A DNA stretch of 64,000 nucleotides from Thraustochytrium sp. TN22 (Eukaryota; Sar; Bigyra; Thraustochytrida; Thraustochytriidae), in NCBI GenBank assembly GCA_013306675.1, contig JABLUY010000057.1:62001-126000 (forward strand), given 5' to 3'. The notes under the pieces are model-generated. The model did no database searches, was not told the DNA's origin, and worked only from the letters and a program-made list of their open reading frames with translations. Position numbers and translations under genes: made by a program. Of the stretch, positions 41,495-52,245 are shown piece by piece (positions within the stretch are counted from its first letter, which is position 1; every line of letters starts with the position of its first letter).

Positions 41495-44400
41495 ATGGCG
41501 CGCGCCGCTGCAGTGGGCGCGGCCGTGCTGGCGCTCCTCGCGGCCTACGCTCGGGCAGCATGTACGCCGACCTCGACCAGCAGCGCGCCGGCCTACCCGG
41601 CCAGCTCCTCCGCCTTTAGCACGAACGGGCTCATTGGCATGGATGATGCCGCCGAGCTCGTGCAGCTGCGCTTCACGCCCAACTCGCCCCCGGATGGCTG
41701 GGATGACAGCGCCGACTGCCCGCACAAGGCGTCCGGCTTGCTCGCATGGGAGGACGCCGCAACCTGGGGCGGCTCCGTGCCCGCCAACGGCGCGGCCGTC
41801 ACGCTGCCCGCCAACACCAAGGTGCTCGTGGGCGGTTGCTCTGTCGCCGCCGGCACCGTCTTTGGACTCATCACCATTCCGGCCACCTCCGAGCTCATCT
41901 TCGCCGACGAGGACATCGAGTTCGCCACCACCGGCATGTCCGTCCAGGGCAAGCTCGTCATGGGCTCCGAGACCTGCCGCATCAACAGCAAGATTGTCGT
42001 CACGCTCCACGGTAGCCGGCCCGCCAGCCTGCCGGCCACCGCGACGTACAAGGGCATCGTGGCCTCGGGCAGCGGTGTGCTGGACCTGCACGGCGCCATC
42101 TATCACCCGACGTGGACGCGTCTCGCCGCGACGGCCTCGGCGGGCGACACCGAGATCTTCCTCATGCACCGCGTCAACTGGCAGCCCGGTCAGAACGTGC
42201 TACTGACGGGCACGGAGATCAAAGACGCGCGCGACTGGCACCGCAACGAGGTGCGCACCATCGCGGCCGTCGCAATCCGCGGCGCGTTCTCGCGCGTCAC
42301 GCTCACCGAGGCACTCGACTACTCCCACCACGCGAGCACCAAGTTCCAGGGCGAGGTGGGTTTGCTCACGCGTAACATCGTCATCCAGGGCGACGAGTCC
42401 TCCGAGCCTAGCGACACCACTCCGCTCGCCTGCAGCGACTCGACCTACTCCAGCTACCCGTGCGAGAACACCCACCTGACCGGCTTTGGCGGCCACACCA
42501 TGGCGGCCGGCTCCGATGCCACGGCACGCTTCGAGGGCGTCGAGCTCTACCGCATGGGCCAGACCAACGCCCTCGCGCGCTACCCGTACCACTTGCACCA
42601 GGTTTTTGAAGGTGGTTCGCGTTCGTACCTGAAGCACTCCAGCATGCATCACACCTTCTTCCGCTGCGCCACCATCCATCGCACCAACGGCACTCTGATC
42701 CAGGACAACGTCGCCTACGACGCCATCGGCCAGTGCTACTACTCGGGCGAGGACGGCGACGAGGAGGACAACACCGTGGCCTTCAACCTGGCGGCCCACG
42801 TGCACTTCATCGGCTACCCGCAGCGCGGCGCCGCGCAGTACATCGACGACGTCTACAGCCACACGGACCTGGTTCAGCCGGCTGACTCGACGGCCAGTGG
42901 CTTCTACATCACCAACACGCACAACTCGTACTACGGCAACGCCGCGTCGGGTGGCTACTCCGGCTTCGCCATCGTGCACATGGCGAGTCCGATCATGAAC
43001 GCCCGCGACAGTCCCATCGAGCCGCACAAGCGGCCCTTTGTCGAGTTCGACGGCAACTCGTGCCACTCGTCCGGCTGGTGGTGGGGCAGCGCCGCCTGCA
43101 TCTACGTCGGCGGCACGCTGAAGCACGTCGACGACTCGAGCCTGGACCTCGTGTACAACCCGGGCCGGTCGTCAACGCGCGACACGCGGTGCGAGGATGA
43201 CGCGAGCAAGGAGTGCCCGCTTGTGACGACCAACACCAAGGTGTTTCTCAGCCGCTGGGGGCTCAACAACTGGGGCCAGCGCTCCACGATCGACAGCCTC
43301 GAGGCCCACGACACGGTGCGCGCCATCGCGGTCCTCGGCTCCCACTTCATCACCAATATCCTCACCGAGTGCCGCACGGGGTTCACGCCAGAGAGCCCCG
43401 GCACCAAGTGGCTCGAGACGCAGTGGTTCAACTACCACGTTGGCTTCGAGTTCTACGACGTCTATCAGCGGCACGTGGTGGATGGCATTACCTTCCGCAA
43501 CTGCGGCGACTCCACGACGTACACGCCAAGCCCGGTGTGGCGCTTCCTGACGCACTCGGACCGCTACGTGCCGGGCTTCATCCAGGGCACGCTCAACGTG
43601 GTGTACGAGAACGTGGACCGCGATGCCTTTGCGCTCCCGTCGGTCCCGGACTACTTGTCCATCAGCGGCCACTTGGCCAACTCGTACGACGCGGACGGAT
43701 CCTTCTTTGGAACCTCGGCCTCGCCCAAGACCATCGGGTCGGCGCGCGGCGGCATCGAATGGTGGCGCCTGGACGACGAGGGCTGCACCAAGCATGGCGA
43801 CCTGTGGTACGAGTGCGAGTACGTCTCGCCGTACACGGGCAAGCCGCGGCGCACGGCGAGCTTCACCGTGGTGCACGACCAGGACATGGCGGACGACGTC
43901 AACAACGGTGTGCTATGCGGCAACGGCAACCAGATCCAGTGCGACCGCATCGGGTCGGTGATGCACCTGGGCCGCGAGGGCGACCCCGACGTGGTTGGCC
44001 TGCCCATCAAGAACAATGCCGTGCTCACTGGGCCGGCCAACGGCCTCGGCTGGCTGCTGCTTTACAATGACGGCAGCCCGGTGAGTGCCAAGTTCAACCT
44101 GGCGCAGATCGACGAGGACGACGTGCTGCTCCTCGCGATGCCCTACCCGGCCGGCACGAGCTTCTCGGTCAAGTACGTGGCCGCGTACTGGTGCAATCCG
44201 GCGTGGTGGTCGAGCGTGCCGACGGCGTGCGAGCACCCGTTCACGGCGGTGAGCTCGGTGCAAGAAGTCCTGGACAGCAACGGCGACGCGTACTACTACT
44301 CGACGTCGCGACAGTTGCTCTTTGTGCGCTTCGTGCAGCAAAAGATGGCGCCGCTCAGCTTCACGCAGACGCCGGCGTACGGCAACCTAGGCACGGCCTA

Positions 44401-45388
44401 CTACGAGCGGTCGGGCGTGCGATTCGCACCAAACATGTGGGCCGGGCACTTGCAGGTGGACGCGAGCGGGTGCACGCTGAGCTCGAGCAACTCGCTGCAC
44501 TGCGAGCCGACGACGTACTCGACGACGGGTATCTGCGACGAGTTCGACGCGTTTGCGACGGGCAGCTCTCCCGTGGCCTTTGACGGCTGTGTGGCGAGTG
44601 GGAGCACCCCGACCGCTGCGCCGACGACGCGTTCACCGACGCCGTACCCAACGACGAGGTCGCCGACCAAGAACCCGACGCCGTACCCAACGACGAGGTC
44701 GCCCACCAAGTCGCCAGCGACAACGCCGACGCGCACGCCGACAAAGAACCCGACGCCGTACCCAACGACGAGATCGCCCACCAAGTCGCCAGTGGCAACG
44801 CCGACGCGCACGCCGACCAAGAACCCGACGCCGTACCCAACGACGAGGTCGCCCACCAAGTCGCCAGCGACAACGCCGGCGCCGACGGCGACGCGCCTCG
44901 TGGGCGACGCCTGCGGCGTCTCAACGAGCGAAAACCTCTCGATCGCTGGCCGCAGGATCGCCTCCAAGACCGTCTCTGACGACAGTGCATGCGCTGAGGC
45001 CTGCGCTGAGAAGAGCAAGTGCGGAATGTTCAACTTTGACACGGCCACTGGCAAGTGCACGATGCTCAAGCGCAAGGATCACACCGTCACGTCGACGGAG
45101 GGCGTCGTGGCGGGCGTCATCTCGTGTGCGGGAGAAGACGAGCTGGAGCGGTCATGCAAAGCGAAAGGCACTGGCCTCAAGCTCACTGGAACAGTGGTCG
45201 ACGCCTTCGACAGCAGTAACTGGAAGAAATGCCAGCAGCGCTGCGTCGACGACAGCTCCTGCGCCTATTGGACCTGGTTTAAGCAGGGCGGTAAACGCTG
45301 TGAGCTCCTCTCGTCCATCACTGGAACGGCCAGCGCCAAGAGTGGCAAGCGCGGTCCTGCCGACTGCGACGACCTTGATAATATTTAA
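41495..45388 (+). CDS. G8/beta-helix protein copy 5 (core group B), secreted, PAN pair
   Basis: An intronless protein of 1,297 residues from ATG 41495 (signal peptide [21 protein letters not shown], before ACTP). The core is almost identical to copy 4 from [11 protein letters not shown] to VAFDGC (about 1033), including [12 protein letters not shown]. It differs in scattered places, such as [12 protein letters not shown] where the others have PHEA. The linker (about 1037-1138) uses [13 protein letters not shown] and [12 protein letters not shown] units. The tail (1140-1297) is a PAN pair with [22 protein letters not shown] and [14 protein letters not shown]. It is clearly closer to the tail of copy 7 than to that of copy 4. 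So the two tandem neighbours 4 and 5 share a core but not a tail. Secreted; no anchor. Confidence 0.93.
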   Translation: MARAAAVGAAVLALLAAYARAACTPTSTSSAPAYPASSSAFSTNGLIGMDDAAELVQLRFTPNSPPDGWDDSADCPHKASGLLAWEDAATWGGSVPANGAAVTLPANTKVLVGGCSVAAGTVFGLITIPATSELIFADEDIEFATTGMSVQGKLVMGSETCRINSKIVVTLHGSRPASLPATATYKGIVASGSGVLDLHGAIYHPTWTRLAATASAGDTEIFLMHRVNWQPGQNVLLTGTEIKDARDWHRNEVRTIAAVAIRGAFSRVTLTEALDYSHHASTKFQGEVGLLTRNIVIQGDESSEPSDTTPLACSDSTYSSYPCENTHLTGFGGHTMAAGSDATARFEGVELYRMGQTNALARYPYHLHQVFEGGSRSYLKHSSMHHTFFRCATIHRTNGTLIQDNVAYDAIGQCYYSGEDGDEEDNTVAFNLAAHVHFIGYPQRGAAQYIDDVYSHTDLVQPADSTASGFYITNTHNSYYGNAASGGYSGFAIVHMASPIMNARDSPIEPHKRPFVEFDGNSCHSSGWWWGSAACIYVGGTLKHVDDSSLDLVYNPGRSSTRDTRCEDDASKECPLVTTNTKVFLSRWGLNNWGQRSTIDSLEAHDTVRAIAVLGSHFITNILTECRTGFTPESPGTKWLETQWFNYHVGFEFYDVYQRHVVDGITFRNCGDSTTYTPSPVWRFLTHSDRYVPGFIQGTLNVVYENVDRDAFALPSVPDYLSISGHLANSYDADGSFFGTSASPKTIGSARGGIEWWRLDDEGCTKHGDLWYECEYVSPYTGKPRRTASFTVVHDQDMADDVNNGVLCGNGNQIQCDRIGSVMHLGREGDPDVVGLPIKNNAVLTGPANGLGWLLLYNDGSPVSAKFNLAQIDEDDVLLLAMPYPAGTSFSVKYVAAYWCNPAWWSSVPTACEHPFTAVSSVQEVLDSNGDAYYYSTSRQLLFVRFVQQKMAPLSFTQTPAYGNLGTAYYERSGVRFAPNMWAGHLQVDASGCTLSSSNSLHCEPTTYSTTGICDEFDAFATGSSPVAFDGCVASGSTPTAAPTTRSPTPYPTTRSPTKNPTPYPTTRSPTKSPATTPTRTPTKNPTPYPTTRSPTKSPVATPTRTPTKNPTPYPTTRSPTKSPATTPAPTATRLVGDACGVSTSENLSIAGRRIASKTVSDDSACAEACAEKSKCGMFNFDTATGKCTMLKRKDHTVTSTEGVVAGVISCAGEDELERSCKAKGTGLKLTGTVVDAFDSSNWKKCQQRCVDDSSCAYWTWFKQGGKRCELLSSITGTASAKSGKRGPADCDDLDNI

Positions 45389-46238
45389 AAACTGTGATAA
45401 TCATGATACGAAGCTCTTGTTCCTCTTTCACTTTGTAGAACAATCATGATACGAAGCTCTTGCTCCTCTCGCTCTTGTTCTTCTCGCTCTTGTTCCTCTC
45501 GCTCTTGTTCCTCTCGCTCTTGTTGCCAGCCTCATTTCATTTCAAGAAAGGCAAAATCCGACCGAAGATCGACATTCGGCCCGGCAAGGCCCGCCAAGTC
45601 GGATGAATCTTCCCCTTCCAGACGCTAGCTTGCTTGACACCACCCCTCGGGTCATCATTCCCTCGCACGCTCGCTCCCTCGCACGCTCGCCCCCTCGCGC
45701 TCGTGCAGCTCGCTCGCCCAGACACTTCGCTTGCCCAGCGGTGGCCGTCCAGGCCATGCAAAACAAAATGGCCAGCATGTGGGACTTCCCTGCTGTGGGC
45801 ATCGTGTGGCGCTCGTGCATTCGCGTGCGTGTTCTAACTGCTGTCCTCCTTGCTGGGCCACGTGCTGAGCCATGCGTCTGATTTCTTTCTCGCCCGCCCT
45901 CAGTGGCCTGCACGGCCATTCGCGTGCGCGTCAACTGTCCTCCTTGCTGGGCCATGGCACCATGCCCGAGATCTGCCCATGCGCTGCCACGTGGTCTGGC
46001 CGGCCGCGTCGGACGATGACAGCGCCAGCTTGATGCCGCGCGCACCTTGATTGCTCGCTCGCTACTGCCTCACAACGGCACAAGAGGCCGCCCGGGGCCT
46101 CACATGGCTCGCATGGCCCGCGCGGTCATCCCTTTCAACCTCCCAGGACGCCGTCGCCGGCGCTGCAATGCAGCACCGCATTGGAGGAAGCAGACCTGCA
46201 TTGCCCACGCAAACCAAACCCTCAACCAAAACAAAAGC
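45389..46238 (+). other. Intergenic spacer before G8 copy 6; upstream part duplicated before copy 7
   Basis: No gene is supported. The first ~140 bases hold the short repeats listed at 45399. From about 45567 to the ATG the sequence resembles 51595-52245 before copy 7, so both share promoter and 5' UTR (last ~45 bases before the ATG identical). Confidence 0.6.
45399..45526 (+). repeat. 43-bp duplication plus 15-bp GCTCTTGTTCCTCTC array after G8 copy 5
   Basis: AATCATGATACGAAGCTCTT occurs at 45399 and again at 45442. The second copy is followed by four to five 15-base GCTCTTGTTCCTCTC units. It begins ten bases after the stop of copy 5, so it would lie in its 3' UTR. Confidence 0.8.
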
Positions 46239-49200
46239 ATGGCGCTCCATTGGCGTGCCATCCTCTTCTTCATCGCGACGACAGCCAGCCTCCTCGTCCA
46301 CACCACGTTTGCGCAGTCCTGTTCGCCATCGTCGACGAGCGCTGCGCCTCGCTATGGCGCCAGCGCAAGCTTCCCAACCGGCAGCCTCATCAGCATGAGC
46401 ACGGCCACAGAGAACATCCAACTACGCTTCACGCCCAACTCGCCGCCGGCCGGCTGGGATGACCGCACCAGCTGCCCACATGAGGCCTCCGGCCTGCTCG
46501 CCTGGGAGGATGCCGCCACCTGGGGCGGCTCCGTGCCCGCCAACGGCGCGGCCGTCACGCTGCCCGCCAACACCAAGGTGCTCGTCGGCGGCTGCTCTGT
46601 CCCCGCCGGCACCGTCTTCGGACTCATCACCATTCCGGCCACCTCCGAGCTCATCTTCGCCGACGAGGACATCGACTTCGCCACCACCGGCATGTCCGTT
46701 CAGGGCAAGCTCGTCATGGGCTCCGAGACCTGCCGCATCAACAGCAAGATCGTTGTCACGCTCCACGGCAGCCGGCCCACCAGCCTGCCGGCCACCGCGA
46801 CGTACAAGGGCATCGTGGCCTCGGGCAGCGGCGTGCTGGACCTGCACGGCGCCATCTACCACCCGACGTGGACGCGTCTCTCCGCGACAGCATCGCCGGG
46901 CGGCACGGAGCTCTTTCTGCAGCACCGCGTCAACTGGCAGCCTGGGCAGACCATCATGATCACCGGCACCGAGATCAAGGACTCGCGCGATTGGCACCGC
47001 AACGAGGTGCGCACCATCGCGGCCGTCGCCACGAAAGGCGAGTTCTCGCGTGTCACGCTCACGTCAGCACTCAGCTATACGCACTACGGCGGCTCCGAGT
47101 ACCAGGCCGAGGTGGGCCTGCTCTCGCGCAACATCGTCATCCAGGGCGACGCCTCGTCCGAGCCCACCGACACGAGCCCGCTCGTCTGTGGCGACCACCT
47201 CTATCGCTCGTATCCGTGCGAGGACTCCTTCCTGACGGGCTTTGGCGGCCACACCATGGCGGCCGGGCCGGACGCCACAGCGCGCTTCGAGGGCGTCGAG
47301 CTCTACCGCATGGGCCAGACCAACGCGCTCGCGCGCTACCCGTACCACCTGCATCTAGTGGGCGATGGCGGCTCGCGCTCGTACCTCAAGCACTCCAGCA
47401 TGCACCGCTCCTTTTATCGCTGCGCCACCATCCACGGCACCAACAACACCCTCATGCAGGACAATGTGGCCTACGACGCCATCGGCCACTGCTTCTACTC
47501 GGGCGAGGACGGCGTCGAGGTGAACAACACGCTGGCCTACAACCTGGCGGCGCACGTGCACTTTATCGGCTACCCGCAGCACTCCGGCGCGCAGTTCATC
47601 GACAACGTCTACAGCAACAGCAATCTCGTGCAGCCCGCGGATTCGACCGCGAGCGGCTTCTACATCACCAATGCGTACAACCGGTACTACGGCAACGCGG
47701 CCTCGGGCGGCTACGCAGGCTTCGCCATTGTCAAGCTGCCGCGGCCCGTGATGCACTTTCAAACCACGGACGAGATCATTCCGGGCCTGGCGCCGGACCA
47801 GCGGCCCATGCTCGAGTTTGATGGCAACTCGTGCCACTCCACGGGCTTCTGGTGGGTGGTACGTCTTCTTGCTTGTCTTGCTTGTCGGCTGGCTGGGCCA
47901 AAAGAAAAACTAACCAACACGCAATGCACAGATGTCCGGCTGCGTCTACGTCGGTGGCCAGCTCGAGCACGTGGGCGATACAACGCAGCTCGTGTACAAC
48001 CCGGGACGCCAGCCCTTTGGCCGCGACACGCAGTGCCTGACCAACCCAGACAGCGAGAGCATCTACAACCGGTACTCGGAGTGCCCCCTGGTGATGAACA
48101 ACACCAAGGTCTTTCTGTGCAACTGGGGCATCAACAACTGGGGCCAGCGCTCCACTATTAATGGCGTCGAGGCGCACGACACTGTGCGCGCTGTGGCCGT
48201 ACTGGGCGCGCACTTTGTCACCAATGTGCTCACGGTATGCCGCACCGGCAGCTTCGTGCCGGAGCAGCCCGAAGAAGGGTACTACGGCACGCGCTGGTAC
48301 AACGGGCACATGGGCTTCGAGTGGTATGACACTGCGCAGTACCACCTGGTCGACGGCATCACCTTCCGCAACTGCGGGGCGCCGCCGGTTGACCCGAACG
48401 ACCCGTACGACTTCGGCTCTCCAGTCTGGCGCGTGCTCACGCACTCGGACCGCTACGTGCCGGGCCACCTGCAGTCGACTAAGAACGTGCGCTACGAGAA
48501 TGTCAACTCCAACTACCTGGTCATGCCCAATGGGCCAGATACTCTCGCGGTGAGCGGCAACCTGAGCAACTGGATTGACGAGGACGGCTCGGTCTTTGGC
48601 AAGTCATCGCCGCAGCTCATCGGGTCGCGGCGCGGCGGCATGGAGTGGTGGCACCTCGACGACGCGTGCACATCGGAGAACAACGATTATTGGTACTCTT
48701 GCGATCGCATCTCGCCGTACACAGGCCTGCGCCGTGGCGTCGGCAGTTTCTACATTGAGCACAATGCGGCACTCAAGGCACGTTTCGACAGTGGCGAGAT
48801 CTGCGGCAACGGCGAGAGCCCGCGACTCCCCTGCCCGACCATCGGCTCCGTTGTGCATCTCGGCCAGCAAGGCGACCCGGCCGAGGTGGGCCTGGCGCTC
48901 TCGTCGAACACGGTGGTGACCGGGCCGACGAACGGGCTTGGGTGGCTTATCCTCTTTGACAAGGGCAGCCCGACGTCGGCGACGTTCAACTTCGCACAGA
49001 TCGACGAGGACGACCGCGTGCTTGTGGCGCTGCCGTACCCGCCCGGCACGAGCTTTGACATTCGCTACAAGGCCGCGTACTGGTGCTACGCTCCACTCTA
49101 CACGTGTGAAGTGCAGCTCACGGCAGCCACCTCGCTGAGTGCCGTCATCCAGGGCAACGGCGACCTTTACTACTACGATTCGACCCGCGGCCTGCTCTTC

Positions 49201-51303
49201 TTCCGTTTTGTGCAGCAGGTGATGGACCGACTCGACTTCTCGCAAGCGCCGGCCTACGGCACCCTGGGCACGACATACTTTGAGCACTCCGGCATGCGCA
49301 TCGCGCCCATCACGTGGGGCGGCGGCGGAATTGAGCTCAGGGCCTCAGGTTGCACGCTCAACGCGGCGGACAGCGCCTACTGTGCGCCCTCGGCCTACTC
49401 GCAGGATGGCATCTGCCAGGATCATGGTTTCGCGTCGGGCACGGTGCCTGTGGCGTTCGATGGCTGTGCACAGCCGTCTGGCGGTGGAGGTGGTAGCAGC
49501 AGCAGATCTCCAACGATGATGCCGACGCCTCTCTCGACGGCGACAGCCGAGCCGACCCTCGCCGAAAGGACAACGGCGCCCACGACTGCGCGGACGACCG
49601 CCGCGCCAACTACGCCAGCACCGACTACACCGACGGCGGAGCCCACGAGAGGCGCAACGGCGGAGCCCACGGCATCTGACGACGGCCCCTTTTGCAATTG
49701 GGGTGCAGAGCTCGTCCAGGGCGAGCTGCTCGAGGACATTGGGGACGTTGACTCTTGGCAGGCGTGCCAGACCTGGTGCCGCGAATTCGAAACGCGTGGC
49801 TGCATCGCGTGGAGCTGGTACGAGGACGAAGGCGCCCTCTACTGCAACCTGTACTCGGAGGTCACTGGCGTCAACGTTGAGCCCAACTTTCTCTCCGGCG
49901 CGCTGGATTGCGGATCGGCGCCGACGACGAATGAGCCTGTCACGACAGACGCGCCGACAACGCCAGCCTCGGCTGCACCGACGACGGAGCCTACGACACG
50001 CGCAACGGCGGAGCCCACGGCATCTGACGACGGCCCCTTTTGCAACTGGGGTGCAGAGCTCGTCCAGGGCGAGCTGCTCGAGGACATTGGGGACGTTGAC
50101 TCTTGGCAGGCGTGCCAGACCTGGTGCCGCGAATTCGAAACGCGTGGCTGCATCGCGTGGAGCTGGTACGAGGACGAAGGCGCCCTCTACTGCAACCTGT
50201 ACTCGGAGGTCACTGGCGTCAACGTTGAGCCCAACTTTCTCTCCGGCGCGCTGGATTGCGGATCGGCGCCGACGACGAATGAGCCTGTCACGACAGACGC
50301 GCCGACAACGCCAGCCTCGGCTGCACCGACGACGGAGCCTACGACACGCGCAACGGCGGAGCCCACGGCATCTGACGACGGCCCCTTTTGCAACTGGGGT
50401 GCAGAGCTCGTCCAGGGCGAGCTGCTTGAGGACATTGGGGACGTTGACTCTTGGCAGGCGTGCCAGACCTGGTGCCGCGAATTTAAAACGCGTGGCTGCA
50501 TCGCGTGGAGCTGGTACGAGGACGAAGGCGCCCTCTACTGCAACCTGTACTCGGAGGTCACTGGCGTCAACGTTGAGCCCAACTTTCTCTCCGGCGCGCT
50601 GGATTGCGGATCGGCGCCGACGACGAATGAGCCTGTCACGACAGACGCGCCGACAACGCCAGCCTCGGCTGCGCCGACGACGGAGTCTACGACACGCGCA
50701 ACGGTGGAGCCCACGGCATCTGACGACGGCCCCTTTTGTAACTGGGGTGCAGAGCTCGTCCAGGGCGAGCTGCTCGAGGACATTGGGGACGTTGACTCTT
50801 GGCAGGCGTGCCAGACCTGGTGCCGCGAATTTAAAACGCGTGGCTGCATCGCGTGGAGCTGGTACGAGGACGAAGGCGCCCTCTACTGCAACCTGTACTC
50901 GGAGATGACCGGCGCCAACATCGAGCCTGACGTTGTCTCTGGCGGACTGGAGTGCGGCTCAGCGTCCCCGAGTGCAGAGCCCACGACCGCTGAGCCCACC
51001 TCGGCAGCACCCACGACTGCCCAGCCTACGCCAGCCACGCCGGCGAAGCCATTTCCTGTCGATAGCCCGCAATGCACCTGGGCTGAGCGGGCCGTGCAAG
51101 GCGACGTGGTGCGTTCCATGAACCGAGTGCGCTCCTGGAAGGCCTGCCAGAACAAGTGCCGTAAGCGCAAGGCGCGAGGCAAACGAGGCTGCGAAGCATG
51201 GACCTTTTACAAGGACAAGGAGGTGCGCTTCTGTATTCTCTACTCTCGGGTCACAGGCGTCACCACCGAGCCCGGCTACATCTCTGGCGCGCGGGAGTGC
51301 TAA
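46239..51303 (+). CDS. G8/beta-helix protein copy 6 (core group C), secreted, five PAN-like repeats; one intron
   Basis: The largest copy: exons 46239-47858 and 47932-51303 give about 1,663 residues. The phase-0 intron (47859-47931, 73 nt) runs from GTACGT to CACAG with CTAAC inside. The signal peptide (MALHWRAILFFIATTASLLV, cleavage near TFA-QSC) is identical in copy 7. Core features are as for copy 2, but with HRSFYRCATIHGTN and YDAIGHCFYSGEDG. The core ends at VAFDGC (about 1052). A Thr/Pro linker precedes four near-identical 116-residue units (starting near 1123, 1239, 1355, 1471), each a PAN-like FCNWGAELVQGELLEDIG module plus a Thr/Pro spacer. A fifth, diverged module (about 1585-1663, CTWAERAVQGDVV, basic) closes the protein. 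There is no membrane anchor. The repeats suggest multivalent binding. Confidence 0.92.
47859..47931 (+). other. Intron of G8 copy 6
   Basis: 73 nt, GTACGT...CACAG, branch-like AAAACTAACC. It lacks a ten-base CACGCGTGTA-like stretch present near the acceptor of the copy 2 and copy 7 introns and differs in the pyrimidine-rich 5' part. Confidence 0.85.
49678..50960 (+). repeat. 348-bp tandem coding repeat (PAN modules of G8 copy 6)
   Basis: Units begin at about 49678, 50026, 50374 and 50722, exactly 348 bases apart. Units 1 and 2 are almost identical; units 3 and 4 share GAATTTAAAACG where 1 and 2 have GAATTCGAAACG. The last unit drifts at its 3' end. The near-identity at silent sites indicates very recent amplification. 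Confidence 0.93.
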
Positions 51304-52245
51304 GCAAAACCTGCAACTACCTTGCTTATAAATCTTACGAATTCAGATTGTCTCTTTCATGTTTCATTCGCACGGACAAGCAATGCGTGGGCTGCCGCTC
51401 CCAATGCACGAATTTTGCAGTTGTGTCGCCGTGTCTGCGGAGCTCTCCGCCATGGCGTGATGTGGCATAGCGCAGCGAGCTAGCTAGCCTTTTGACCTGC
51501 TCCTTATTAAGGAGGGTGGCAAGCGCTGTGAGCCCCTCTCACTCGATAGGAAAGAAAAAAAAGACGACGATCGCCGGCGTAGCCCGACCAGAAATCGACA
51601 CTCAACCTGGCAAGGCCCGGCAAGTCGGATCAATCTTCCCCTCCCGGACGCCCGCTTGCTTGCTATAAGTATTTCCCCCGGGCCCTCGCTCCCTCGCACG
51701 CTCGCTCCCTCGCACGCTCGCGCCCGAGTGAGGGAGCTCCCTCGCAAGCTCGCACGCTGAGCTCACACTTCTCTCGCCCATGCGCGGATGCCAATACGTT
51801 GCCCACCACAGGGAAGCCCAACGTGCTGGGCCATCCGCCACGCGGTCAGATTGGCCTCCACGGCCATTCGCGTGTGCGTCAATTGTCCCCCTTGCCGGGC
51901 CATGGCACCATGCCCGAGATCTGCCCATGCGCTGCCGCAAGCACACGTACATGGTCCGGCCGGCCGCGTCGGACGATGATTGCGCCGGCTTGATGCCGCG
52001 CGCACCTTGATTGCTCCACTCGCTCGTTCGCCCGTGCCTCTTACTTACTTACTCACTTACTTACTTACCTACAACGCCGCGGGGCCGCGCGGGGCCTCAC
52101 ATGGCTCGCATGGCCCGCGCGGCCATCACCTCCAACCCTCGCTTCATCGACTCCACGGCTTCCAGGAAGGACGCTGCCGCGCCGGCGCGGCAGCAAGCAA
52201 ACCTGCATTGCCCACGCAAACCAAACCCTCAACCAAAACAAAAGC
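51304..52245 (+). other. Intergenic spacer before G8 copy 7, part of the 6-kb tandem duplication
   Basis: No gene is supported. About 51595-52245 is homologous to 45567-46238. A (CTTA)n microsatellite at about 52041-52070 is present here and not before copy 6. The last bases before ATG 52246 match those before copy 6. Confidence 0.55.
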
